Source of the DNA: Gigantopelta aegis
Lineage: Eukaryota; Mollusca; Gastropoda; Neomphalida; Peltospiridae
DNA length: 64,000 nucleotides
Assembly (NCBI RefSeq): GCF_016097555.1
Contig: NC_054703.1
Span: 20,223,258-20,287,257 of the forward strand
Reading direction: 5' to 3'
Made by a program: the position numbers and the translations under genes. How positions within the stretch are numbered: the stretch's first letter is position 1; each line of letters opens with the position of its first letter. Positions 24,501 to 31,187 of this stretch are shown in pieces. The notes beneath the pieces are model-generated. The model saw nothing but the letters and a program-made list of their open reading frames with translations. It was not told where the DNA came from and searched no databases.

Positions 24501-27500
24501 TCAATCCCACATTATCACTTGGTATGAAATACAGACATTACTTACTAAAGTCCGAACCAAAATGTTAACTATGAAAAATTGCTCTCCTACCTTTATTTTT
24601 CGTTAGATTTTACCCACATTTTGTCCAGACAGAAATCTTGAAAAAACCATTACGACGACACAAATTCCACATACTAGATGATAAACATGTCATCTATATC
24701 GACTTCACTGAGATCACATAGGGCAAAAAGCATGTAATTTTGTGCCGGCTGCCATTTTGACTTTTTATGAAATATTCTCCAAGAGGGGTGAAAGGATATG
24801 ACTTAATCTAACAACGTCATAACATGTTATGATATAAAAGCAAAAGTGATGACATCATATTAATTTTATTATTATTATTTTTCTTTAATGATATCACTAG
24901 AGATCATTGATTTTATATTAATTATGTCACATACCTTGGAGGCTTTCACCCCTCTTAGACGTGTATTCCATAAACATAAAAAAAATGGTAGACGGCAGAA
25001 AACCGCATGTATCTCAGCGAAGTCGATACTGGTGACATCGTTACTGTCTCATATGTGGAATCTGTGTCACTGTAATGGTTTTTTCACAACTTGTGTCTGG
25101 ACAAAATATGGGGGAAATGTAACGGTAATTAAAGGTAGGAGAGTAATTTATTGTAGTCGTTAACAATTTGGTTCGGACTTTAAATTACTATGCTAGTAGT
25201 GAATTAAATTTGGTCTACAATTTGATATGTTCCCTTATTTCTTTCCATCAGTATATCAACTGTGTTAGACAGATATTTCATGGGTGACAAATTGAAGTCT
25301 GTAAAAGAAAATATTTGTTTCTCACCAGGTCCTGATCCAGTGACATCTCCGGGAGACCCTGGATGTGATCCAGACCCACTCCTTGGCGATCCAGGTGCAG
25401 ATCCATCCTGTGATCCGGCCCCACTCACCGGAGACCCTGGTTCAGACCCGGCCCCACTCATCGGTGACCCTGACCCACTTTTGGGAGAACCGGGCAGCGA
25501 TCCTGCCCCGCTCCTGGGTGATTCAGCTCCACTCATTGGTGATCCAGGTCGAGAGCCATCATTGCTCCTCGCAGATCCAGATCCACTCCCACTCCCCGGA
25601 GACCCCGGCTGAGATCCACCCCCACTGACTGGAGAGCCAGGCTGACTGTCGTTCTCCGAGCCAGAATTGTGACTTCCGCCATGATGGCTGGCATCCTCAT
25701 CTCCAGAATGCTGCTCGTCATCAGAGTTTTTATCTGTAAACATAAAATTACAGACATAGACAGGGCTTCTAGATTATGCTAGCCTCACTCCCATGGCTAG
25801 TGATATTCAATGTTGGCGTAGTAAATAACTAATATTGCCATGCCAGACAGGGCTTCTACATTATGCTAGCCTCACTCCCATGGCAAGGTTTCCGCCAGAA
25901 AAAAAAATTGGGTATATAGTTATGAGTTTGTTATCTCTGGTGCCGAAAACGCCTTATTAGTAGGGGTGTCTGGGGGCCCTCCCCCATAAAAAATGGATTT
26001 GTAGATGTCCGGAGAAGCGATTTGCCGGCATTTGGAGTTTGAAATTCGAGCCAGCTCATGGTGATATTTTCCATGTTTCGTAGGTGAATGAATGATGAAT
26101 GTAACAGTCAGCAGGAAACTTGTAAACTTGGCTTCATATTTTAAAATTAATTGTCCAATTATTCATGAAGTAGGCTGCATTCAGCGATAGCAAATGATGG
26201 AAACTTTCCCGAACTATTTCGACTATCATTAGGGTATCAGACATTTCTCCCCCCAGCCAGTTCGCCAGTGTTCGAGATTAACAGTATCCCGATATCCCGG
26301 GGATACCAGAATTGAATTTTGGATACCAGACTTCAAGAACCCAGTATCCCACCGGGATACCATATAATACTAAATTCTCAGGTGGGATACCAGATTTTGA
26401 AATGTTAGTATCCAACTGGGATACTGCCCAAAATTTTTAATCTCAAACACTGCAGTTCGCCCCAAGTCAATTCGCCCCCAGGTCTGTTCGCCTCCAGTCA
26501 GTTCGCCCCCACGTGCATAACCAGTTTGCCCCTACAAAGGTACCAGTTCGCCCCCAGTCAGTTTGGGTCATGTTCCTGGCCTGGAAAGTCATGCAAATTT
26601 TATATTGGTCATGGAACGGGCTGAGTGTAATAAAGTTCTGTTCTGATATATCCATACGTGTTTGTTCTGTGTTGAATATGAATGCCAGGCTAGGCAGGTC
26701 AGGTCAGGTCATAGGGTGTTACATGCACATTCAGAACAAGCTGTTTTAGCACACGCCTATCACGGGCACAGGCCATGCTAGGCTGGTTGTACGTGCTTTT
26801 ATAGCCATTATCACATGTTAACCTGTTAACTGTAATCAATCATAGTGTTTTTAGAAGATGATCATCTTTTTTGATGTTCATGGTTACTAATTAGTGGCCA
26901 AAAGAACCCCCGCAATAATCCCTCAGTTAGAATAATGCTCACCAGAAGAGGCCATATCGAATTGCTGTTCAAAGCCATCTTAGGTGTTAGCCGAATATGC
27001 AAAATCAGCATCAAGGTTATATAGCTGATTAACCATTGTTTTATTTCTTTCTTCTTAAAACAGATCATATTTGGCAGGAATGGATGTTTTAATAAATGTT
27101 GATGATGTGCAGGGCTCGCGCTGTCGGTAGCCAAATTAGCCACTGGCTAATTTTTACAAAAAATGGCTAATAAAATTTGCAAGTGGCTAAAATTTTGGCT
27201 TAGCCATTTTCTGTCTTCTGATGTGAACAAACGGTTACATAATCTATCCGACACCTCAAACATAATAATACTACCAAATATTCAATTAGCGTAATAGCGA
27301 CCTCGCGACCGGTAACGAGAAACGGTGCCATGCAGAATACAGCGTAGGCCTGATAACGTATGCTTATTTTAATAATCACGGTTATTAATTTTAAAGGCAT
27401 GCATCAACATGTATGACAGCAATGTCTGGAAGATCTGTAACTTGTTTATTTACTTTGTAAAATCTTTGAACCAAAGTAATAAAAACAGACCCACAATGCG

Positions 27501-28368
27501 TGTCAATTTGAATTACACATGCCAGTTCAGGGCCAAAAGACATGTAGGCCATCTCAAGGTCTGAGTTCAGCCAGACCGAGCGAAAACAAAACGTTCGTTA
27601 GACTGGTGTGTGCGCTTCACGTTAAACCAAATGGACACGACGAACACCAATCAAATAGTTCGCGAACGTTAGGAAGAACGTTCATTGGCTGAACTGAGGA
27701 CAGCTCTTGGCGCGAACATACGTCACGTTTCAGAGTCAGCTGATACCCGCGTGTCAAGAGACATCGTTGCGGACATTAAACAATACGATTATGCAAAAAT
27801 TAATCTTTATGTAAATTTGTAGAAAAACAATAGTTATTCACATCAATGAATACCTAACTGCAGTTTTTGTTTATTCCTTTATCTTTGTTAGTTTCGTACC
27901 CATGGTCGAGAGCACGCATGCAGATCATGATTGCCGGAAATTAACATGCAGTATTTAATTATACAAATTGCAGTTAAATGTACACTGAATAAAATTTTAC
28001 AGTAATCATATTTGTTAGATAATTTTAGATATAAATTTGTAAGACTGTGAGGTGACATTTAATAAGTTAGCTGGATTTTATAAAGACCGAAATTTTTTAT
28101 TTTATTAAAGAATTTGTTGTTGGGGGTTTTGTTTTTGTTTTTTTAATAAATGGAGTATACTGTGGTGAAGTTGGCATTCTTAGCTGAGGTATTTTGTAAG
28201 CAGAAATCACAACAAGCATTTAACACGACGCTGAAATCAACAGCGACAACATGGCACAGACATGGGGTGGGGAATTGATGGGTCACTTAAAAAAAAAAAA
28301 AAAACAAAAAAAATTTAAAAGAAGTTATTCAAACTAACATAAAGATTGCTATTTAAAGAAATAATGAG

Positions 28369-28444
<76 letters not shown>

Positions 28445-30517
28445 AAAAAAAAGCTCTCAAATTTTTCTTTTGGAAAAAAGGAAGAAAGAAAAAACACCAT
28501 CCATAAACATCCACCCACCCACCCATATTTCTGTACGTTTGTTAATTTAATGTCATAGGCCTTAGAAGTGGGGGTGGGTGTATGGGGTACTGGCTTCAGA
28601 CTCTGAAGATATTGCTTAACCCCATCCCAACCCCACCCCCGCTGAAAAAAATCGAAGTAATATATTAACTGTCCCTACCCCCATTAAGGTTTTGTTATTC
28701 CTATTTATTCCAGTTTGTACACAATTAGCTGAAAAAGATACATTTTCATATTCATATATAAATACTCTATACAGTACTGCGTAAAACAAATTTGGCTAAA
28801 GCATTTTCAATATGGCTAATGAAAATTCCATTTGGCTAATATTTTGGCTACAGGTATTTTTGATCCAGGGTGAGCCCTGGATGTGGTTTGTGAACTTGTG
28901 AAAAAAATTTGGTGTCTATGCTTATTCAGCACCCTACGTTTAATTACATCTGAAAAAAATATAACCCTGTATTACAATTCTCATGATTCATGATCATTCC
29001 AAATTGTGGAAGGACAACAACCACTCCCCTCTAAGAAAAGAAACACACACACACACGAACACACTTTAACATCCTCTAAAGAAACAGTACAATAATTGTT
29101 TAAAAGTAACAACTAATTGGGGGCGAACTGACAAATATTTGGGGGCGAACAGGCAAACAGTTGGGGGCGAATCGTCTTGGGGGCGAACTGGTACATGGGG
29201 CGAACAGGTCAAACTGAGGGCGAAATGGCTGGGGGGGGGGGGGGGGGGGGGGCGAAACGTCATGGATTGTATCATTATATGTAGAAAACTTTACAAAGTA
29301 TTGAAAACATATTTTGATTGACATAAGTTTTCGATACTTTGTTTGTAACTGCATGTATTGCGAGATTATGCAAGATATTACGTCACCATCAACCTGAACA
29401 TAAACAACGAAGTGTCTTTTTTCTCTCAATATTGAAAATGCTTCATATGTTTTAATTAAAATACCATAAATATTGTGCATGTTATCAGTTTTTCCTAATG
29501 CTATATTTTGGTACTGATGAAATGCTTCACATAGCGAAATCCAGGTATCACAAATCCCTGCAATGTTATCGTCTGCAACACTGACATGTGATCATTACAC
29601 TGAACAATAAAATTTATGGCAGGCAGGTTACCTCTTATGTCATTCACAGCAAAGTTCTTTTGAGTAATTTCTGGTGAGGCATGTTTAAATTTACATTTAC
29701 TACAAATCAAGGTGGTTTGGTGGAGTTAGTTGTTTTGAAAATATATAGTTCTGTACCTCTGTCAAAGTACTTAAGGTGGCAATCCGAATTTTGGTGTAGT
29801 CGATACTTAGAACAAATGGATTAGACATTAACCTATGACAAAAACATAATATAATTATGTTTTCAGTGAACACTGTTTATTGCTCTGAAAATTATTCAAT
29901 ATTTTTTACAAGTTACAAACATTTTATGCTTTTATTTTCAAAATTTTGATATTAATTTATGCACGACCATAACAAGGATAAAAATAGACAACCCATGAAA
30001 CTGTTGAAATAAAGTGGAAACACCTGTACGACTTGGCGGCTTTGGTTTTTTTTATAGGAAAAACCTGATGTTCATAAAAGATTATCACTGTTTTTCACAA
30101 TAAACCAATGTGACTTGAGAAAGGTAAAGTATTACTGTTTGTACGAAGTATTTATTTTTTTATTTATTTTTTTTGCTTATCGTATCGAAAACATATGATG
30201 CCAGGATATAACAAATAATACCATTTGGCATTTACATGCACACGTAGCACAGTACTCTATTTTATTGTTTAAAACCTAAATGTAATATTGGAGAAAGAAT
30301 AGAGGTCTGCCTGCTCCCACTCCCATATACAGGGGGAATTCTAATCCATTATATCAATATAAAGTGGGACATCACCCTAACCCTAAAGTTTAAAATCGGG
30401 AATGGTTGAGGCCCAACCATGGCAAACGCGTATTAGTATTACTATTTGTAATTTTTATTTTTACCGATTCTTACCACTGCCACTGTGACTGTCTCCACTG
30501 CCAAACAGGGAATCCAT
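316..30517 (-). CDS. LEO1: LEO1, RNA polymerase-associated PAF1 complex subunit (gene span, 12 coding exons, 3' end missing)
   Basis: LEO1 is a nuclear subunit of the PAF1 complex, which travels with RNA polymerase II and supports elongation and histone modification. Twelve exons were joined by eye. All junctions are GT-AG and every phase closes, giving 780 residues so far. Residues 1-514 form a low-complexity Ser/Pro/Gly/Asp region; about 515-718 form the conserved LEO1 core ([54 protein letters not shown]); about 719-780 carry the basic-then-acidic stretch [12 protein letters not shown]. The start at 30517 gives [10 protein letters not shown], close to the family start MxDLFGSD. Vertebrate LEO1 is about 666 residues; this one is longer because exons 2-4 are expanded with GSP-type repeats. 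The final acidic tail lies beyond base 1. Family assignment is very secure; exon boundaries come from the sequence only. Confidence 0.95.
590..960. mobile_element. TTAA-type MITE, diverged copy
   Basis: Shares GATGTTTCTGACTAA, GTATATTCAATGTGTTTCTG and TATGTACAAA with the better-preserved element at 12575-12952. The ends are eroded, so coordinates are approximate. Confidence 0.5.
1045..1338 (-). mobile_element. tRNA-derived SINE, head B / tail 2
   Basis: Reverse orientation, diverged. Tail CACTAGAGCAC at the left; head B (GGGATGTAGCTCAGTGATAAAG on the minus strand) at the right with a degenerate B box. Confidence 0.75.
1368..1757 (-). mobile_element. tRNA-derived SINE, head A / tail 1, full length
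   Basis: On the minus strand it begins GGCCTCGGTGGTGTAGTGGT, with B box GGTTCGGATCC, a shared body (AAAAGATCCCTTGCTGCTAA) and tail GTTAAATAAAACATTTC. This is the reference form for the A copies listed below. Confidence 0.88.
1758..1950 (-). mobile_element. SINE fragment, body / tail 2
   Basis: Contains TGTCGAACATTTGGTAATG, AGAGGAAACCTGCTACATTG and the body with AGACAGGATAGCACATACCA; the head is degraded. Confidence 0.6.
2004..2268 (+). mobile_element. tRNA-derived SINE, head B / tail 1, diverged
   Basis: Plus orientation. Head GTAGCCTAGTGTTACAGCGC with GGGATCGATCCCCGTTAG (B box), body AAAAGATCTCTTGCTGCTAA, tail GTTAAATAAACCATTTCC. Confidence 0.78.
2419..2554 (-). CDS. LEO1: LEO1 exon 11
   Basis: Reads [20 protein letters not shown], then [18 protein letters not shown] and HRSEMIK, matching vertebrate PHSTDSATHRKMTLSLADR. 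Phase 2 in, phase 0 out, donor GTATTC, acceptor TTTGTAG. Confidence 0.96.
3021..3176. mobile_element. Foldback MITE, copy 1
   Basis: Inverted termini CCAGGCCTGGTGCTTATAAA and TTTTATAAGTACGGACCCTG. A second copy with the same termini lies at 37492-37636. Confidence 0.7.
3497..4118 (-). mobile_element. SINE head C / tail 2, split by a nested SINE
   Basis: The left part (3497-3704) carries tail 2 and the body; the right part (4028-4118) carries head C (minus-strand GGGGCAGGGTTTAGCTCAGT). The two halves are separated by the B element at 3705-4027. Confidence 0.78.
3705..4027 (-). mobile_element. SINE head B / tail 1, nested, with target-site duplication
   Basis: Complete B element inserted in the C element. 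The 11-base duplication TGGTTGGAATG sits at 3694-3704 and 4028-4038. Confidence 0.88.
4152..4286 (-). CDS. LEO1: LEO1 exon 10
   Basis: Reads [20 protein letters not shown], then [18 protein letters not shown] and KTKLSF. This is the highly conserved core (vertebrate [30 protein letters not shown]). Phase 2 in and out; donor GTGCGT. Nested SINEs end about 30 bases from the donor. Confidence 0.96.
4516..4795 (-). mobile_element. SINE head C / tail 2
   Basis: Tail with CACTAGAGCACATTGATT at the left, head GGGCGGGATTTAGCTCAGTC on the minus strand at the right. Confidence 0.78.
5047..5560. other. Unassigned insert-like block between T-rich and A-rich ends
   Basis: A T17 run at 5047, then about 450 bases richer in GC than the surroundings, ending GGATTAAAAAAATAAATATT. 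No conserved domain is visible on either strand. The A-rich end would suit a retroposed sequence on the plus strand, but no target-site duplication is clear. Confidence 0.3.
5682..6350. repeat. 56-base minisatellite (about 12 units) adjoining LEO1 exon 9
   Basis: Unit ATAAATGGTATCTAACGGCC followed by ACTCGTGTAATATTCTTTAT and ATAAACAACTTGTAAG. Units are nearly identical, and the last decayed unit ends about 15 bases from the exon 9 donor at 6363. Confidence 0.92.
6364..6482 (-). CDS. LEO1: LEO1 exon 9
   Basis: Reads [20 protein letters not shown] then [19 protein letters not shown]. Compared with vertebrate LEO1 there is an insertion of about seven residues (DVDGNSL) before RESNAR. Phase 0 in, phase 2 out, donor GAAG|GTAACA. 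A 56-base tandem array begins within about 15 bases of this donor. Confidence 0.95.
6722..7106 (-). mobile_element. SINE head A / tail 1
   Basis: Full length with GAAAGAAAGAAATG at the tail end and GAGGCC at the head end; B box intact. Confidence 0.87.
7255..7480 (-). mobile_element. SINE remnants (tail 2 and part of head B)
   Basis: GTTTGTTTTGTTTAACGACA (7255) and CTTTGATATACCAGTCATGG (7387) are SINE segments in one orientation, separated by unrelated sequence with the body missing. Confidence 0.5.
8622..10253 (+). repeat. 102-base coding repeat, 16 copies, in the hAT transposase
   Basis: Each unit encodes [20 protein letters not shown] then [14 protein letters not shown]. Units are nearly identical (CTGGAA/CTGGAG, GCAGCA/GTAGCA, CCCTAT/TCCTAT). 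Length 1632 = 16 x 102 exactly, so the frame stays open. Confidence 0.97.
10376..11343 (+). other. Putative intron of the hAT pseudogene; AT-rich
   Basis: Begins GTACGT, ends ATTGTAG. AT-rich, with TTATTTATTTAT runs and three copies of a TTTTGTTAATATTTTATTTA unit at 11212-11310. No coding sequence seen. Confidence 0.55.
11515..11901 (-). mobile_element. SINE head A / tail 2 (mosaic)
   Basis: The A head with GAGGCCGG lies at the right, but the tail at the left is type 2 (GACGCCACTAGAGCACATTG). The body contains the variant TATGACAGGCAGCAAGGGAT, shared with copies at 38328 and 38823. Confidence 0.85.
12031..12245 (-). mobile_element. SINE fragment, tail 2 and body, head missing
   Basis: GTTTGTTTTGTTTAATGACA through GGAATGAGAAAAATA. 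Ends about 25 bases before the LEO1 exon 8 donor. Confidence 0.7.
12272..12356 (-). CDS. LEO1: LEO1 exon 8
   Basis: Reads [20 protein letters not shown] then GRARLKLK, matching vertebrate [20 protein letters not shown]. Acceptor TTTTCAG, donor GTATTG. A SINE fragment ends about 25 bases from the donor. Confidence 0.95.
12575..12952. mobile_element. TTAA-flanked MITE with about 50-base inverted repeats
   Basis: Left end AGAGACATTCCTGAGTTTGC; the right end on the reverse strand reads AGGAAATTCCTGAGTTTGC. TTAA occurs at 12571-12574 and 12953-12956. TTAA duplication suggests piggyBac-type mobilisation (inference). Confidence 0.82.
13236..13545 (-). mobile_element. SINE head B / tail 1 with 14-base target-site duplication
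   Basis: Flanked by TTGATGCAATGAAG at 13222-13235 and 13546-13559. A short internal duplication adds GCACTGGCTGGAG-like sequence twice. Confidence 0.9.
13598..14518. mobile_element. Non-autonomous DNA transposon with CAGTAAAACCC termini (Tigger/pogo-like)
   Basis: Left CAGTAAAACCCCACC, right (reverse) CAGTTAAACCCTGC, with subterminal ACCACCCC motifs at both ends. No coding sequence inside. The assignment rests on terminal similarity to Tigger-type elements; no clean TA duplication is seen. Confidence 0.55.
14589..14850 (-). pseudogene. Two decayed tandem partial copies of LEO1 exon 7 plus its donor
   Basis: Copy 2 (14761-14850) reproduces the last 85 or so bases of exon 7 and a donor CCAG|GTACAA. 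Copy 3 (about 14600-14685) still reads [16 protein letters not shown] against the parent [15 protein letters not shown], but its donor is AT instead of GT. The period is about 170 and 161 bases, including intron flank. Neither copy contains the 5' half of the exon. Confidence 0.88.
14931..15067 (-). CDS. LEO1: LEO1 exon 7 (start of conserved core)
   Basis: Reads [20 protein letters not shown], then [20 protein letters not shown] and LSVET, aligning with vertebrate [16 protein letters not shown] to LPNFLSVE. Phase 0 in, phase 2 out, donor CCAG|GTAAAA. Two decayed partial copies of its 3' half lie downstream in the gene sense at 14589-14850. Confidence 0.95.
15126..15272. mobile_element. Possible small foldback element
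   Basis: GGGCGTAGCCAGAGAGG at the left is loosely complementary to TGCTGGCTATGCAACG at the right, with an internal palindrome GACGAGGCAAGCACCTCGTC. Weak evidence; nothing else is seen in 15273-15940 apart from a 25-base unit (ATTTCATGACGCTAAATTTA) repeated at 15805-15878. Confidence 0.4.
15948..16070 (-). mobile_element. SINE fragment, tail 1
   Basis: Tail with CACTCAACACATTTACAG and GGAAACCCGCTGTCGTCACT; truncated before the body. Confidence 0.65.
16479..16726 (-). mobile_element. SINE head B / tail 2 with 13-base target-site duplication
   Basis: Flanked by AAATGGAGAGTAA at 16466-16478 and 16727-16739, that is, within 20 bases of the LEO1 exon 6 donor. An internal deletion removed part of the body. 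Confidence 0.9.
16759..16850 (-). CDS. LEO1: LEO1 exon 6 (second DLFG motif)
   Basis: Reads [20 protein letters not shown], matching the vertebrate GTMDLFGGADDISS. Enters in phase 1, exits in phase 0, donor GTAAGT. Its acceptor TTTCAG|CGACA is repeated four more times in the intron (see the array at 16840-17245). Confidence 0.94.
16840..17245 (-). repeat. 98-base array repeating the LEO1 exon 6 acceptor
   Basis: On the gene strand, ATACATTTCAG|CGACAATG recurs at 16850 (authentic), 16948, 17046, 17136 and 17234. Every copy keeps the AG and its pyrimidine/AT-rich approach. Spacings are 98, 98, 90 and 98. Confidence 0.9.
17255..17985. repeat. 21-base minisatellite, about 35 units
   Basis: Unit AAGACTGTCAACTGCCATCG C with variants at the last four bases (CATGGC, CATAAC, CATCAC). 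A multiple of three, so both strands show long frames (KTVNCHG on plus, MAVDSLV on minus). No start context, composition or homology supports a protein. Confidence 0.93.
18037..18153 (-). CDS. LEO1: LEO1 exon 5
   Basis: 39 codons, phase 1 at both ends: [10 protein letters not shown], a five-lysine run, then [15 protein letters not shown]. This matches the family segment with KRKN/ASDSEADSD just before the second DLFG motif. Donor GTAAGA, acceptor TTATAG. Confidence 0.9.
18220..19104 (+). mobile_element. piggyBac-type element, internally deleted, copy 1
   Basis: TTAA at 18216-18219 and 19105-19108; termini CTCTTTCACCAC and GTGGTGAAAGAG. Carries the 5' end of a transposase-like frame starting [14 protein letters not shown], stopped by TAA where copy 2 has TCA, and lacking the middle segment present in copy 2. 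Confidence 0.92.
19164..19612 (-). repeat. 32-base array repeating the LEO1 exon 4 donor (about 14 units)
   Basis: On the gene strand each unit reads AGTTCAGCTG|GTAAATATGT then TATATATCTCAC. The unit at 19597 is the authentic exon end. Units near the exon keep GT; the four most distal read CCACCAGCTAAATTTG and have lost it. Confidence 0.9.
19597..20262 (-). CDS. LEO1: LEO1 exon 4 (tandem GSPAHSE repeat)
   Basis: 222 codons, phase 1 at both ends. Most of the exon is a 45-base coding repeat, [15 protein letters not shown], with about eight near-identical copies. The acceptor is TTCATAG. The donor CAGCTG|GTAAAT is itself the first unit of a downstream intronic array. The plus-strand frame looks collagen-like ([10 protein letters not shown]) but is a shadow of this exon. 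Confidence 0.9.
20787..21178 (-). mobile_element. SINE head A / tail 1 with 10-base target-site duplication
   Basis: TGCACGAAGG at 20777-20786 and 21179-21188. Confidence 0.9.
21190..21484 (-). mobile_element. SINE head B / tail 2
   Basis: TGTTTTGTTTAATGACACCA through GATCCTAGACTGACCGTG to the head remnant. Directly follows the previous SINE. Confidence 0.75.
21500..22275 (-). mobile_element. SINE (tail 1 and body) split by a TTAA MITE
   Basis: Left part GAAATGTTTTATTAAGTTAT to GGTTAA; right part resumes GGTTAAAGACCACATAGATG, then the body. The intact family sequence is ATGGTTAAGGACCACACAGA, so the break is at TTAA. Confidence 0.8.
21583..22126. mobile_element. TTAA-flanked MITE, 544 bases, inserted in a SINE
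   Basis: TTAA at 21579-21582 and 22127-22130. Termini CCTGACTACTG and (reverse) CCTTTAGACTACTG. No coding sequence. Confidence 0.82.
22285..22880 (+). mobile_element. GGGCTTCTAGA-family MITE with 5' subterminal array
   Basis: Begins GGCTTCTACAATG, ends AATCTAGAAGCCCTG. Seven units of about 54 bases (CACTAGCCGTGGGATCAGTG) are tandemly repeated at 22298-22670. hAT-like by terminal sequence (inference). Confidence 0.75.
22958..23173 (-). CDS. LEO1: LEO1 exon 3 (GSP-rich)
   Basis: 72 codons, phase 1 at both ends; begins [18 protein letters not shown]. The acceptor is CTGCAG. The donor is the weak site CAG|GTTGTG, chosen because it keeps phase with exon 4; a GTACAA eleven bases earlier would break the phase. 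Confidence 0.82.
23281..23480 (-). mobile_element. SINE tail 1 and body, head truncated
   Basis: GGAAGGAAGGAAGGAACAG then TTTAATGATGCACTCAACCC, body to CACCAGTCGTG. 23481-24000 shows nothing recognisable. Confidence 0.75.
24020..24105. mobile_element. Single end of a hAT-like element (tentative)
   Basis: CGGGAGACTCCCGCGGAATC then CGGGAGGGTTGACAGGTCTG resembles the terminal region of hAT elements. The opposite end was not found; 24106-24540 has no recognisable content. Confidence 0.35.
24542..25190. mobile_element. Large foldback element with about 240-base inverted arms
   Basis: The left arm from AAGTCCGAACCAAAATGTTA is complementary over most of its length to the right arm ending TTGGTTCGGACTTTAAA. 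TTACTA is repeated at 24542-24547 and 25185-25190. The arms share TTTTGTCCAGACA, AAAAAACCATTAC and GTCGATA-type segments. Confidence 0.85.
25326..25733 (-). CDS. LEO1: LEO1 exon 2 (acidic and GSP-rich)
   Basis: 136 codons, phase 1 at both ends. Begins [20 protein letters not shown], which matches the start of animal LEO1, then passes into repeats of GSP, GSG and AGS. The acceptor is TTTACAG and the donor is GTGAGA. Confidence 0.92.
25762..25890 (-). mobile_element. GGGCTTCTAGA-family fragment, two units
   Basis: CAGGGCTTCTAGATTATGCT and CAGGGCTTCTACATTATGCT, each followed by AGCCTCACTCCCATGGC; reverse complement of the 3' end unit at 39670-40341. Confidence 0.75.
26266..26452. mobile_element. 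hAT-type MITE with 8-base target-site duplication
   Basis: Termini CAGTGTTCGAGATTAA and (reverse) CAGTGTTTGAGATTAA; internal GGATACC/GTATCCC motifs. CAGTTCGC is duplicated at 26258-26265 and 26453-26460. The insertion is inside the left TTCGCCCC array. Confidence 0.92.
27540..27710. mobile_element. Possible nested small MITE
   Basis: GTCTGAGTTCAGCCAGACC at the left and TTCATTGGCTGAACTGAGG at the right are roughly complementary, with ACGTTCG and CGAACGTT inside. Confidence 0.4.
28373..28439. repeat. (TA)n microsatellite
   Basis: Uninterrupted TA dinucleotides for about 67 bases; frames reading IYIYIY are artefacts. Confidence 0.98.
30475..30517 (-). CDS. LEO1: LEO1 exon 1
   Basis: Starts at the ATG ending at 30517 (reads [14 protein letters not shown]) and stops at a strong donor, GTAAGA. 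It exits in phase 1 and joins exon 2 as GAT (Asp). An in-frame methionine in an A-rich context and the family-typical DLFG-like start support this start codon. Confidence 0.9.
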
Positions 30518-30867
30518 ATTTTTTTTAAACTTAGGAAATATGTTTCCGTAGGAGTCGCATAGCCTACAATAGTAATTACCAAAAGACACCAATTTGTTAA
30601 TAATCACAAATATTACTAAATAAAGATACTGAAAACAAATACAGGCTCAAAAAGTGGTAACCGGAAATCAAGGTACGTCTTCTTGTTTTATCAATCCTTC
30701 TTTTAGTAGGAGCATCTACATACATTGGAAAGGAAAGTTAGAATAAGGCTATTTTGGAGTCTAACAAATTGCCATTGGTGACTTTGTTGAGAGAAAGAGA
30801 GGAAACCCGATGTCCAACTTAGGCTATTGCTACCGATAAAAGATAGATAGATAGAGGGACAGATATG

Positions 30868-31187
<320 letters not shown>

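Larger units (their letters stand above)
27110..28879. mobile_element. DNA element with CAGGGCTCRC termini and 6-base direct repeat
   Basis: Left CAGGGCTCGCGCTG then AATTAGCCACTGGCTAA; right (reverse) CAGGGCTCACCCTGG with TAGCCAAAATATTAGCC. GATGTG flanks at 27104-27109 and 28880-28885. No transposase frame is visible. Short relatives sit at 63066-63245 and 63811-63966. Confidence 0.75.
26243..29262. mobile_element. Candidate 3 kb element bounded by inverted arrays of a TTCGCCCCC motif
   Basis: Left: CCCCCAGCCAGTTCGCC then several CAGTTCGCCCCCA-like units to 26566. Right: 29117-29262, the reverse complement series GGGGGCGAACTG, ending GGCTGGGGG, a G run and GGGCGAAA. No transposase is seen inside; two other DNA elements are nested in it. 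No target-site duplication identified. Confidence 0.5.

Noticed and set aside
25204..25260. Extension of the LEO1 exon 2 frame to 25204
   Set aside because: The open frame runs past a good donor (GTGAGA at 25325) that keeps phase with exon 3; the extra residues lack GSP character.
28315..28558. IYIYIY protein
   Set aside because: Translation of the TA microsatellite.
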